Source: Panorpa germanica (lineage: Eukaryota > Arthropoda > Insecta > Mecoptera > Panorpidae). Taken from it: a stretch of DNA of 64,000 bases. The position numbers and the translations under genes were made by a program. Each line of letters begins with the position of its first letter. Position 1 is the first letter of the stretch. The stretch spans positions 5,890,001 to 5,954,000 of the forward strand of contig OY783219.1 in assembly GCA_963678705.1 (NCBI GenBank), in the 5' to 3' direction. Positions 11,095-22,640 of this stretch are shown piece by piece. Below the pieces are notes generated by a model. The model was not told the DNA's origin, ran no database searches, and saw nothing but the letters and a program-made list of their open reading frames with translations.

Positions 11095-12944
11095 CTGAGA
11101 ATGTGCTACGTATAAAATATTACTAACAACAGCGACCAGGATATTTTTAATTGAATTCTCGGAGCACAAGGACAATTATAAATTTAATTATATTTTGAAT
11201 TAAAAATAAAATATCCCAGTAGTACCTCGATATTAATATTTTAGAAATATACAAGTTGAGTTCCTTCCACAGGCGTTGGTTTATAATAGTAAACGTAGTT
11301 TGTGTTCCTGTTGGGCGTCACGACGTGGCGTCACGGACGTCGTTCTGTCATTCGTTCACTCTGTGTGTCGGTAAACGAAGTTATGGCATACTCTAGCGTG
11401 AATATTTTAATAGCAGAGTCCTTCCAAAGCTGAATTTAATTAATTATTGATTATAATAAAATAAAGCTTTCGTTTCATTCATATTTTCAATTAAGTTTGT
11501 TACAAATATGGATTCTCCGTTGAACCGTAATTGTTTTAAACAAAATGGAAACTGTAATGATTTTATAATTTAGTTGAAATAGAGAATTAAAATCGAAAAT
11601 TTATGAAAGTATATTTTATTTTCAATAAACAATTTTCTGGATTGTGGAAAATTGTTTTCAACACAACAATCTCTTATTTCAATTATTTTATTTCTAACGT
11701 ATCAAATTTCGTTTTTGAAATGTAAACGCGTTTACATATAAACCATGGCAAAATATGGAAAGGCAGGGCCGGTTTTAGGGTACAAAGAGCCCGCAAAATA
11801 TACATTTGTATGGTAAAAATTAATAAAACAAAATGTAGACTTTAAAATTAGGATTTGTTTTAGTCAGCATCAAAGCCTACGCGACCCTACATACACTTTC
11901 TTTCACTCATTCTCTCTCTCTCTCTCTTAATTCTCAGTCTTAAACTTGGGATCATCCTTAAATACCTATTTCCATATACAACTGGTGTGTCTTCGGTTTA
12001 AACCTCGGACTAGGTTTAAATTTTCTGGGTTTGGTTGTTATCAACTTATATTAATTATGGATACACATACTCTTAAACTAATTAGACAGCGGTGTGGTCT
12101 ACAGATATGAGACCACGACACCTTAAAAACTGCCAACATAGAAGGAGAACTTAGCATAGGAAATAGACTGACGTTAAAAAAATAATTTAAAAAAAAAATA
12201 CATTTTTAAAAGTGTTTTAAATTAAAATAAAGAATCTAGAATAAAATTTTATATGCATATCTTATTGAAGGTTAAGCTAAAACAATCTTTAAGCGGAAGA
12301 CGTAACTCCCCTTTCTCCTTCTGCTTCCCACCCTTTAAGTGTAAACATAAACAAAATATACTTTGAAAATAGTCTAAAATATTTTGGATATGTTTTTCTG
12401 AGTACATTTATGAAAATTTACATTTTACATTACAAATCCTCTTTGGTTAACAAATGTCCTATCTATATTCCGTCCTTTTCCTTCCTCCCCACCCCCCCGT
12501 AATCACCCCACTCGTGTGGTGTTTACAAAACAAAATATTTGAAGGTAATCAACTCGTAAAATGATACCTGAATTTAATCATATTTTACGAACTCTTTTAT
12601 GAATTTTGTTTATTAATCCGACGCCAACAAAGGTCTTCTTAATATTGAACCCTCTTCCTTATCGCTCTGCCCAAACGTACCTCATGTTAGTGCGAGGATT
12701 CTGTAATGTGCGGTTCGTACAATGCGAGTTTTACGTTAAGAGGAAAGTAGAAAACACTAAAAAAGGTAACCCGTTTCGATAATAAAATATCAATTGTAAT
12801 CAGTAAAGGGTCTATAGTGCGGGGGTGTCAAGAAAACGAAATAGGTGAGGAAGCAGAATATAATCTGGCACACGTAAACAATCAAAAGTAGCTCACTTTC
12901 AACTTATTTCATGAATAAAATGAATTTATTGATAAAATTTTATT
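11095..12944. other. No gene; (TC)n and a possible hAT end
   Basis: Holds a (TC)9-type run at 11,910-11,928, a CpG-containing patch at 11,310-11,395, and 'cagggccggttttagg' at about 11,765, which looks like a hAT terminal repeat but has no visible partner. 'gtggtct...agaccac' near 12,093-12,117 is a small hairpin. Confidence 0.4.
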
Positions 12945-13523
12945 TATGAAATTTATCTATATTATTGTACAACATATTAAGTTTATTGTGTGAAAATTTG
13001 AAGTCGATTGGAGTAAAACTGTCGGAGATATAGAGTTTTAAGTCTTCACCTCTCTGGTTTGCTTTCGTGTTACTTTGAAACTTTTAAATGCGGTTTCTCA
13101 CACATAGCTTTTTCAGAGTCGGGGCCATCTCTAGCTCAGAATCAACTGCACCGATTCTTTTGAAATTTTGCACACTCTTTCTTTACATAAATGCCGAGGT
13201 AACGCTGTCGAGTTTTTTTAATTTTTTAATTTTAACGTATTTTAAAATAACAAAGTTTCTGACTTTTTTCATGAAAAATCGGAATTTTGACTTTTAAGTG
13301 CTGTAAAAGATTGAAAAACCTATAAAAAAAGAAAAACTCGACAGCGTTACCTGCAGAAACTTATCAACTAATGAAATCATTTTGGTTTTTCGATTTCAGA
13401 AAATCCAGTGATGAGTTATGAGTGGCACCGCAATGTTACTTTTTTGTGATGTCAGCGGAGATTCACTGTCAAGTGTCGTCAAAAACATTATTGAAAATAT
13501 GCTTCTTTCTTATCGTTTTGACC
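12945..13523 (-). repeat. Family A repeat, copy 1 (reverse orientation)
   Basis: Reverse-oriented copy of a repeat of about 650 bp seen six times here. It runs from 'attgtacaacatattaag' to the reproducible terminus 'atcgttttgacc' at 13,523. It carries the central hairpin at 13,197-13,352: 'aggtaacgctgtcgagtttt' faces its exact complement ending at 13,352. Relative to the 43.6- and 59-kb copies it lacks about 100 bp between 'cactgtcaa' and 'gtgtcgtc'. The class is unknown. Confidence 0.8.
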
Positions 13524-13639
13524 TAGATTTCTTAAGTGAAATATTACATTCATGTTTTGTATTTTGTGGGAGAATTAATTCATTGTACATTAATTTAGAA
13601 TCTGGCAGTCAACGTGTTATAAACAATTGTAGTAAGCAT

Positions 13640-13880
13640 AGAAATACAGAATCCTATCACAGTTATTTTTCGTACAGTTCATCCTCTCGGTTAAAACCGC
13701 CCCGTGGTATAACGATACCCCAGTGGATGAATATATTAGATGAGACAGGTTCGAACCAGGTACCCTCCAGGGACAAATGAACTCCAGACGCTTGGCAGCG
13801 TCTATTACTACAATAACCACCCCGTGAACTCACCCCTACTGTTTTCAAACTACCCAGGTGATGAAGAAACAAATGAAATC
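13640..13880. repeat. Possible tRNA-related SINE or tRNA-like fragment
   Basis: Contains 'ggttcgaacc' at about 13,749-13,758, a perfect match to the pol III B-box core, and an A-box-like 'gtggtataacg' about 45 bp upstream on the plus strand. A hairpin 'gacgct...agcgtc' lies downstream. GC content is higher than the surroundings. The B box is palindromic, so the strand is uncertain, and no 3' tail or target duplication was found. Confidence 0.35.
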
Positions 13881-14481
13881 ACATGTATATAGTGACGAGC
13901 CTGCTACATTGTGTACCAAGTTTTCATCCCTCTCACTCACACACCCCTCTCTCACCCATTCACGTCAAAGTACTTTCTGCAATGCGCAATGAAGCTATTC
14001 AATTTTTAATATATTTTAAAATATACGTTTGAAGATACTATGTTGTATTATATATTGTTTTATAGCTTCAATAGAAACCGCAACGTTTCCATCTGTTGGT
14101 GATTTTGTGAAATATTTAATATATTGAATTTTATATACATTTATATATTTTGATACGTTTTATGATTTTAATCTTTTTTATAGCGAATTCCCTCCTCTGA
14201 GTCAAATTAGCCTAAGAATCATTTTTACTTACTTCTTTTAGTTTACATTGCATGTTTTTAACATTAAATGCAAGTTTTAACTTGCGAAATTATTCGTCGT
14301 TCGTCAGTAATATACAATCATTAGTTAACATAAGTTATTATATTTAATTAAATTAATTTTTGATCTTTATATTTTAACCCTGACATTTTTATAATTTGTT
14401 TTTTTTTTATAGATTTATTAACTATGCTTTTAAAAATATTTTAAAACTTTTCCTGTATCAACATTCCAAATATTAAAAGAG
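13881..14481. other. No feature recognised
   Basis: Strongly AT-rich, with no coding frame or clear repeat partner. Confidence 0.5.
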
Positions 14482-14973
14482 TAAAGTATCATTCCCACTC
14501 ACTGCTTTAATTTAATTTAATTTTGTATTTAATTTGAATTGTTTGGCATATGGCAATACGCATAGTCTTTCACCACTTTTAATTTAATTTTTTTTTTATG
14601 TTTTCTTAGTTTTTTTTAAAACCTTACTAGGTCCAATATATTAAATTAAGAAAATGTGACAATCTGTCAAAATGCAGAAGTATTTACTTTTAAAAGAAGT
14701 TTAATGTCAGTTTTTGAAAAATATAGAAAAGAAAACAATTTCTATTACTAATTGTTATTAAAACTAGCAATATTAGTTATTTCACATACAATTTTGTCGA
14801 ACTGTCAAAATTTATATTACTAACGATGCATACGCTCTAACTAAATTAACTAAACTTAAATTAAAACACAAATGTGAAAAGGAATGCTTAAACAAGAACC
14901 TGAAATCTAGATTACAATATTAAATAAAAACAGTAAATTAAATATCACAACAGTGAGTGGGAATGAGGCTTTA
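14482..14973. mobile_element. Family M miniature element, complete copy with TIRs
   Basis: Begins 'taaagtatcattcccactca' and ends 'gagtgggaatgaggctttat', so TA plus about 20 bp of inverted repeat bound it at both ends. A TA duplication fits a Tc1/mariner-type (Stowaway-like) element. The interior is AT-rich and non-coding, about 490 bp. The same right-hand block recurs at 28,520-28,783, 51,781-52,335 and 50,521-50,590. Confidence 0.8.
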
Positions 14974-16422
14974 TGGCAATTTGAGGAGAATTTGGTAGTA
15001 TATATATATATATATGTATATATATATTAATCTATATTTCAATAAGAAACTAAAAAGACGACCCCTAAAAATGAGTTCACAAGCCCATTGACACGACCGT
15101 GATTGTTGATTTTTATTTATGGTCTCCCAATTTCATTAGTTATAACCCTATAAATTTCTAGTTAATTAAGTTTTAATAAATAACAAAAAAAACCCTCGGG
15201 AAATTGAAATTGTGTTTTCCTTTATGGGAAATATGTCATGTTTTCCTCTGGCGTCGTTCAGTGAAACACGTTAGCGGATAGAATAACGACTTTATTGAAA
15301 AATAAAGTTCATGAAAACTTTACTACACCAGATAAAGTTGTTTCGTAATTATGATATAAAATATACTCTTAGAATATTAGAAGACAGGGTACTTGAAGAA
15401 GAAGAAGAACTAGTAGAAGAAGAAGAAGAAGAAGTAAAAGTAGCCAATTTAGTTGTAAGTTTTATGAACGTAACGCAACTTGTAAGATGCCAGTCTGTAT
15501 TTTAGTCGGTTCATTGAAGATATTGGGTTTCAGAGCTGTGCAACGTTTGATGTACTCGTAATATAATAGGAAAATAGTTTTGTGGAAAAACTAATGGAAA
15601 GTTTTTAAGATCGGCAAGTGATGGTTGTAGCTAGAAATAATTGCTGTTATTTCTGATTTAATTCTATAGTCCAAGATCTAACTGCATGAATATTACCAAA
15701 TTTTTAGTCAAAATACAATTACAAGTACTTTTAATTAAAAATTACGAGCTGACACACTGTTGTGCTCTCGCTCTTATGTATCTTAAACAGTCTTTCGACA
15801 AGAAATGTCATTTGAAGGGTATTTCAACAAGAGATGTCATTTCAAATCAACAGAAAAACGCAACATGTTCGCAAGAAATGGTGACATTTTTATTTTCATC
15901 TAAAGTACAATTATTCTGAGGTTAGTAATGGAACAAAATATCATCCAAATATCACCACAATAACAGTAGTATGTTTATAATTTAGAAATGGCGAAATTTG
16001 AAATGAAACCATATATAAATGGTAATCTAATAAATTACATTTTAGTTTACAGCGATAGATATTCAAATTTTATTCTCTCTTTGATAGAGAACCGTAGAAA
16101 TTCTCATTCGTTGCCATCTGGTGTGTAATCAATAAACTATTTCCACATTACTCTGATCGAGTTACGTTTTATTACTAACCCACCTTTGTGGTGGTAAATT
16201 ATATTTAAATTCAATGAAAACTTCACCAGCAATTTGAGCTTTGTGTACCTGATGCTCCCCCCCACGTTTCACAGACTCCGTTGCTAACCGCAAACCTATA
16301 ATTGGAATGCATCCGAAACAAAAGACAAAAGAATTTTAAATGAGTAGCTTAGCAGGTTAGGTCATTAGGTCCACCTTTAACAATAGTTAAATCATTATCT
16401 ATAATATTTCAGTCTTATGAGG
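14974..16422. other. No gene; short TA run at 14,999-15,029
   Basis: The reading frames at 15,311-15,505 and 15,686-15,919 show no recognisable domain. The first owes its Glu-rich part to a GAA microsatellite. Confidence 0.45.
15395..15434. repeat. (GAA)n microsatellite, interrupted
   Basis: Two GAA blocks are separated by 'ctagta'. Confidence 0.9.
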
Positions 16423-16640
16423 TATAGTTCAAATTACGAGAGTTCGGCTACAACTCACACTTAAAACAAGTTGTGGGGTATAAACTGCCGATATAACAAA
16501 AAGCATTGACTCACTTACTTTTCTACAATGTATATAGAAACGAATAAGATAAAATTCATTATCGTATTGTAGATTTATACCAATCTTAAACCTCTTTTAA
16601 GAATAAGTCGCCGCCGAACTATCGTAATTTGGACGATATA
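16423..16640. mobile_element. Family E miniature element, complete copy (218 bp)
   Basis: Bounded by inverted ends 'tatagttcaaattacgag' and 'cgtaatttggacgatata'. It is the same length (218 bp) as the copy at 47,604-47,821 and collinear with it. TA at each end fits a TA target duplication. There is no coding content. Confidence 0.8.
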
Positions 16641-16695
16641 TTATTATCAATTGAAGACTTTTGTATTATATGCATCGTGTGGTCAATGCTGAAAC

Positions 16696-17077
16696 TTCTT
16701 CTTCTTCTTCAGTGGCTCGACAGCCCTGGGTGGGCCCTGGCCTTCTCAAGAATTTTTCCGAATGATTTAATTACTTGAGATTTCGTAACAAGATTTTTTT
16801 CACGGGGTGGAGTTGTTAGCAGCACGCACAACCCCCAACCTGGAGGACCAGTCCCCTGATATAATCCCCAGGGGCAAGGTGCCCGGCTATACCCCCAGGC
16901 ACTGGGTACCCATTTTAGTCGCCTCTTACGACATGCATGAGCAACATTGGGACTATTCTTTCACACCCGGTCACCACTCGGGAATTATAACCAAACCCAG
17001 ATAATATCTGGCCCGGGGATCGAACCCGAGGACATAGTAGTCAGAGTCAGGCATCAATGCTTTCTCCTGCTGTAGCC
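16696..17077 (-). mobile_element. tRNA-headed SINE with 14-bp target-site duplication
   Basis: On the minus strand the element starts near 17,077 with an A-box-like 'ggctacagcagg', followed by a B box 'gggttcgatcccc' (17,016-17,028). This is the internal pol III promoter of a tRNA-derived SINE. A GC-rich body follows. The 3' end 'ggcccacccagggctgt' leads into a (GAA)n tail at about 16,696-16,710. The flanks carry 'gtcaatgctgaaac' (16,682-16,695) and 'gtcaatgctggaac' (17,078-17,091), a 14-bp duplication with one mismatch. The SINE has no protein and would depend on a partner LINE. It split a family H repeat. Confidence 0.88.
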
Positions 17078-17091
17078 GTCAATGCTGGAAC

Positions 17092-17281
17092 TAAGTGTGT
17101 CCAATTTCATGTGTCGAATGTTTACGTTGAAAGAAGTTCGGACTGTTGTCACCACACACTTAATCCACATGTCATGCACTGCTGCACGAATCGTCCAACA
17201 AATAAAGGTTTTATACTTGAAAGTTTCTTTATTTACTTGAAAGTTTTTGTTGAATAGTGTCAGTGTCAATAATATCAACAA
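17092..17281. repeat. Family H dispersed repeat, copy 1
   Basis: Collinear with 61,900-62,078 over about 170 bp ('gaagaagttcggactgttgt'-like, 'cacatgtcatgcactgctgc', 'gtgtcagtgtcaataatatc'). The class is unknown. It is the pre-existing target of the SINE next to it. Confidence 0.8.
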
Positions 17282-17785
17282 ATTAATAAAATAAATAAAT
17301 CATTCGTTCCACCGTATAGCAGGAAACTTGCCATGTCAATCTTACAATATCACACGTTGGAGGGTTAAATTGTTGTTAGCTTACCACAAGCTAATTTAAA
17401 TTTATGACCAACTATTCATATAAAAATTGTTTTACAGTGCAGTTTCACACTCGCTAGCTTGCTATAAGCAAATTAAAGTGTTACATTTTCTACCTTGACT
17501 TTAATATCGTAATTGATGTTCAATGTGGTGTTCTCCCTTAATTATTATACAAGGTAAATTAATTAGTAACATAAGCGAAACACACACAATACGAAACCTT
17601 ACAATGAAACCAGCTTTAGGGGTATGTACGAGTATGAGGTCTTTTGATAATACAGCTCACTGTAATATCGACTTCAGTAATATCATTTATATTATTATCA
17701 TACAACTACCTTCAATAGCTTGATACGAAATTGGTATAGTGTACGATAGACTATTCCTATCATCTTCTCAATGTACCTTCAAAAC
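17282..17785. other. No feature recognised
   Basis: No repeat partner, and no frame with a recognisable domain. Confidence 0.5.
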
Positions 17786-17813
17786 CCCCTACCCCTACCC
17801 CTACCCCTACCCC
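17786..17813 (-). repeat. (TAGGGG)n telomere-like, G-quadruplex-capable tract
   Basis: The plus strand has five CCCC blocks separated by TA (CCCCTA units). The minus strand is therefore GGGG(TAGGGG)4, which satisfies the usual G-quadruplex pattern. The unit differs from the usual insect telomere unit TTAGG. It is probably an interstitial simple repeat. Confidence 0.9.
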
Positions 17814-18254
17814 TTTCCCGCCCTCGCCAAGTCTTTCGACGAGCTTTACGTTTAGTGTTTCATCTTTTGAATTCACAGTTTCTTGATAGGAAAATGATGC
17901 TTTGATTACATATGATATGGTTGAATTCTTGGTAAAGAATTTTACTTTTATTAACTGTTTATATGCGCATGTGTGTGTGTGAAATGGTAATTGAGTTTAC
18001 GTAAGACAGACAAAGTAGTTTACCTAACAACATACTCGTATATCGAATACTGGGTGATTCAACAAGAACTCGTTTCATATTATATTGTAAAAACGTTATA
18101 AAAAATCTTATATGCGTAAATATTTTTAAATAATTGATTTTTAAGTTCATCGCAACATTAAATCAAATGAATCAGTAACTCTAAATATAGCGAAGCTTTG
18201 AATAAGTATAATAATGGGCTTGTGTCCTATGTCTTAATTTCTAAAAACTGTACT
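17814..18254. other. No feature recognised
   Basis: Has a short TG run near 17,968. Nothing else was seen. Confidence 0.5.
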
Positions 18255-18430
18255 ATATATTGATAAAGTGGGTTACTAGAACCTCAAATGTTCAATTATT
18301 TTTTAATAACTCCTTATATGTTAAGAGATATTAACAATTAACAATTTCATTTTGTCTTTTTAATTATTAAAGGGATTCAACGTTGCACACATTCCAAATG
18401 CATGTGACATCATTTCATCAGCTCATAAAT
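18255..18430. repeat. Family P dispersed repeat, copy 1
   Basis: Collinear with 52,971-53,150 ('tatattgataaagt', 'acctcaaatgt', 'aactccttatatg', 'ttaattattaaaggg', 'catgtgacatca'). Non-coding and of unknown class. Confidence 0.75.
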
Positions 18431-19854
18431 CTCTGCTATATGTATTTATATGTCAAAATATCAAATATTATTTACAGCTATTTTAAGGAACAATCAAATT
18501 TCAATATTATGTCTGCCTTAGCAATGTTAAATAAAATAAAAACTTATTATTCTTTGATTTGACTTGATTATTTGACTACCAACAGCTACAAAACATTACC
18601 ACAGCACTGACATACTCAACAAATAACTAACGTTAAAATGCATTTCACGTCATACAAATATAGCCGACTATTCCTAGCGCTGAAACTACAATTCAAACTT
18701 TTATTTGTTATATCTCCGTCAACATTTAGATATTTAATAAAATAAAGGTTAAAACAGTGTAATGTGTTGTAACTAAATAACATTTAAAATTCTCATAATG
18801 ATAAATAAAATATACATTACATATTTTATTAAAAATAATAAATAAAAGTATTATTATTCAAGTTAAAATATTACATTTGCATATTACATCTATGTAGATG
18901 AAAAATAAGATAATCGTTAATTTAAAAATGGAATTTAAATTTGACATGAAATTCAAGCCGCACACAGAAGACAGACGTCGCTTGGGACCGGGGTAAAAGC
19001 TAGTTCGCTTATAAAGTAATACAAAATGTATCTTTACAAGTAAATAACAATATCTACAAAATGAAATCGATCTAACCAAATTTCAAGTCCAAGAACGTAC
19101 AAATCGTCGGTTAAAAAACCTATCATCCCTTGTAGAAACCATCACGTACAGGTTATAGGGGCAATTACGACACCTGAATATCTACGGATGCTGGTTGAAT
19201 GCTTGTGCTGTCCCAAAGGTATGTTCGGTGGTGCCACCTACAACTACATGATACATACAGACCAGAGACGGTGTGGGTAACCGCTACGGAGAATGGACGA
19301 ACCACGTATGGAATGATAACAGTTATCTTAACTAATAGATAGATCCCGGGATGCTGGTGCCTGGACCGTGGACCGTGGACTCTGGACTCAGGGTGGGATC
19401 AAGGCAATGAATATAATTAGTATGAATGGTTGCTTTTTGCGAAATATGTAAATTTTACGTAGGTTGGGTCATTTGAGTTTATTTATATCGTAATTCCACT
19501 TTATATAGAAATCGTGATGCTGTTGGAATAGATACCGCTTCAAAATAACTATAAACGAGATATCTTCCTTCTGCAGAGCATCATACTATTTGATTAGAAT
19601 AGAAATATTTTAAACTGGCTTGGAAATATGAATTTAAATTTGCCGCCATTTTTGTTGTTGTGGTTCTTTGAAGTTATAATAGGATTTTTAATCCTAATTT
19701 TATAGCATATAAAATTCTATATTATAATGTTCCAAGTGAGAGTTTTTATAAAGAAACACTGTTACGGTAAATTGTCACGGTAAAAAAGGTACCGTTGCGG
19801 TAAAAAAACATTTATTCTTAGAGAATACTTGTTTCTAAATCAAGCACATTGTAA
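18431..19854. other. No gene; short minisatellite at 19,361-19,392
   Basis: GC content rises at 19,080-19,400, where 'ggaccgtggaccgtggac' forms a short tandem array. The rest is AT-rich. No coding frame has family resemblance. Confidence 0.45.
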
Positions 19855-20217
19855 TCAAAATCAGAATCAAAAGTAATCATTGCAAAACTCCAGCTCACCT
19901 GTACAAAATTAATATTAAATCTGACGATAGATGTCAATGTGGTGAAGAAGGAACTTTGGATCATATTATATTTGAATGCATAAATTATAGTTTAGAAAGA
20001 TCAAAATAGAATAGTGATATATTAGATGTGATTAAAACTTTTCCTGTTGATACTAAATTTTTGTTAAGTGATTCAAAGTTAATTAGTGAATTATTGAAAT
20101 ATTTAGACATTTGTAAAATTGAATTATAAATTATAAAAGATGTATAAAAAATGTTTGATGGTGGCTATGACGAAAGAAAGTCAAGGCAAATAAGTAAATA
20201 AATATAAAAAAAAAAAA
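19855..20217 (+). pseudogene. LINE-A relative, 5'-truncated ORF2 C-terminus and 3' tail
   Basis: The plus-strand translation from about 19,870 gives 'HCKTPAHLYKINIK' and then 'CQCGEEGTLDHIIFEC'. This is the same C-X-C-X7-H-X4-C knuckle with the same spacing as ORF2 of the intact element (residues 1179-1194). After the coding end come a short 3' UTR and the tail 'aaataagtaaataaat' followed by a run of A, matching the tail layout of the full-length element. An in-frame stop near 20,008 and many substitutions mark it as an old insertion from a related subfamily. Confidence 0.85.
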
Positions 20218-20850
20218 CAATCAATCACACTTCAACATCACAACGCGAAACATCTTAAGTTGTTGCTAATTTATGATTCGATGTTTGTGCTTTTAATTTG
20301 TTATATTATTTATTAATTATAAGAATTATTCAACGCTTACCCTAAAAATTGATACAATCCGTAAAATTCAATAAAGTAAAACTTACTTTTATATTTTTAT
20401 ACAAGACAAGATACTAACAAATAAAAAAGAGGTCCCAAATAAAGTTTTTTAAAACATTTTTTAACAATATTTTTTACAGAAATAAAGAAAATATATTATT
20501 TTAAATTTTACTACGGACGCGTCTAAAAAATATTACAAGGAAGTGGAGAAGTGCATTTTAATGTATTACAAGGGAAAACCATAACCACAGACCACGTGCA
20601 CCGGGAAAACACTACCATTAATGAAAAGAAAGAAAACTAAAAAAAATATTAGCAAAGGAAATGGGAGTTTGGAGAGTGAGATTGTGGTTGCGGTTGGTAC
20701 GCCTGGAGTAGCTGCAGCTGGTGCAACTCAAAATAGATAATAAATAGCGTGGTGAATTGCCACCACTAAATAACTACAGTTTTGTTCAGGAAAACTACGC
20801 GAAAATGAAGTAATATGCATTTGAAAAAGAATTGTTTAACGTGTAATATA
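20218..20850. other. No feature recognised
   Basis: AT-rich sequence without a clear repeat partner. Confidence 0.5.
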
Positions 20851-21667
20851 AGCAGAGATGTGCGTTTTTCAAATACATATACTCAAAATACAAATACAAA
20901 ATAGTAAATACCTATTTTCTACTTTATATTTAAATATCTTTTAAGAGTATAGAATTTTATATTTTATATGAAAACTTTTACAAACCTATTTCCTACTTGG
21001 AAAATACAAAATACTTTTCTTTATTTTTGTTACTTCATAGTGTTAATCAGTAAATATTATTTTTTGAACATTAACTTAAAACCCCATCAACATTAGCACC
21101 ATCTATGATCTAAAAGTATCTGCACAATTGTCTTAATAATTCTAATTTAAAATGATAGATGTGCCTATTATTTTATTATCCTTCCTGTTACCCCCACCAT
21201 AAGACATCTGATTTTCGTTTACCTAAATTTGTTTATCATATTTTCTCGTTCATTATTTGTTTTACTACAAGACAATCACTCCACTACATTCCTTACTGAA
21301 ATATATATACATAAATATATATTATTTTGCCTACTAACTTTAACACTTGTCCGCTTTAATCCCTAAACTACCCCAACTACATATAAATATTTTATCGTTC
21401 TACAAAATAAGAATAATTCCATCGACGAAAAATAACATAACATATATATTTTATGTAAATTCTCATAATTATTAAAAAAAATAACATTTATATCAGTAAC
21501 ATAAATAGTATTCTATTTTCTCAAAAGTATTTTTAAAAATACGTATTTTGAATTTAAATACCAACATGAAATTTATTTTTAATTTTGTATTTGAAATAGG
21601 AAAATATCGAGGTATTTGCATTTTGTATTTAAATGCTTTTGAAAAGCATTTGTGTACATCTCTGAAT
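20851..21667. mobile_element. Non-autonomous hAT-type element with 8-bp target duplication
   Basis: The ends 'agcagagatgtgc' and 'gtacatctctgaat' are inverted repeats around CAGAGATG, a hAT-style terminus. The flanks at 20,843-20,850 and 21,668-21,675 are both 'gtaatata', an exact 8-bp duplication, the hAT size. Just inside each end are AAATACAAAATAC-like words on opposing strands, resembling subterminal transposase-binding repeats. No transposase frame remains in the roughly 817 bp. Confidence 0.75.
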
Positions 21668-22360
21668 GTAATATATATTCATTAATTGCAATTGTATGTT
21701 TTTTGCATATAAATCATAACTACAAACATAATTTTCCATTTCACTAACTCAACAACTTGAATAATATTTTCACAGTCCCTATTACCGCGAAACCATTATC
21801 TTTCCGATGATGGGGTGAGAAGAAAGGGTAGAATACTGTACATATTATTTAATTAAACAATTTCAATGGCGAGGGTAGTAGTTAATTGGCAACCCTTACA
21901 GAGTACGGACTATTGTCTCCATAGTTAGAGGAAACACTGGGTAACATTGGTGGGTATACCTGTACGATATACCTGTGCCTATTATATCTTGTAATATTAT
22001 GTTACAACAAAGAGATCCTCGACTATTATGAAGTACATTTGTTGTCCGCTAGAGGCAATTGGTCACGAGTATCCGGCTCGAAACGGAAAAGGAAAACGTT
22101 GTATTTGTTGGGAAATTGATAAAGTATACGGAAAGAATAATAAAAAGAAATACTCTTAGTAGATAAATATTATGATATATTAAATTTTATTTTGATAAAG
22201 ATTTCGATATGGGCTTTGCACAGTATAACTTTAGATGTCGCATGGTCACGACCGTTACGCGTGCCAAGTTAAAAACAAGGGGTAATATTTAAGGCTATTG
22301 GGTTTTTTTAATTTGTTTTTCATTCTAGTGTTTAATTACATTTTATGATCCTTATTTTAT
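21668..22360. other. No feature recognised
   Basis: No repeat partner or plausible coding frame. Confidence 0.5.
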
Positions 22361-22640
22361 CTGCTCATTGTCACTCCTTCCAAACAAAAAGATAAAAATA
22401 TAAACAAAACAGATAAATGTAAATCTCTACTGCTTTTCTCTTCCTGCTACTCTTCCTCCTGTTTCTACTCTGTCCTTCACTGCCTCCCTTTAATAACCGC
22501 ACAATCTTCTTTTCACTTTTTACTCTTTTCTCCCATGAATACTTAATGTGCTTCAGCGTTTCTATCTCTCTCCAACACACCTTGCACATCCTATGCTCTC
22601 TATTTTCCAAGTATCTGCTGCCTTTCTCTTCGTTTTATAA
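22361..22640 (-). pseudogene. LINE-B ORF2 C-terminal remnant
   Basis: A minus-strand frame (22,610 to 22,371) contains 'CKVCWREIETLKHI' followed by 'VRLLKGGSEG' and a very basic tail. It aligns with the knuckle at 8,600-8,745. The fourth zinc ligand, Cys in that copy, falls at 'YS' here, so the knuckle is incomplete. The downstream sequence toward 22,361 continues into the LINE-B purine-rich 3' region. Upstream ORF2 domains are absent. Confidence 0.7.

Noticed and set aside
13418-13780. 120-aa plus-strand frame
   Set aside because: It runs out of a family A repeat into the tRNA-like patch, so it is a chimera of two unrelated repeats.
16996-17077. A genuine tRNA gene
   Set aside because: It has A- and B-box matches, but no closing acceptor stem. 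It continues into a SINE body with a tail and target duplication.
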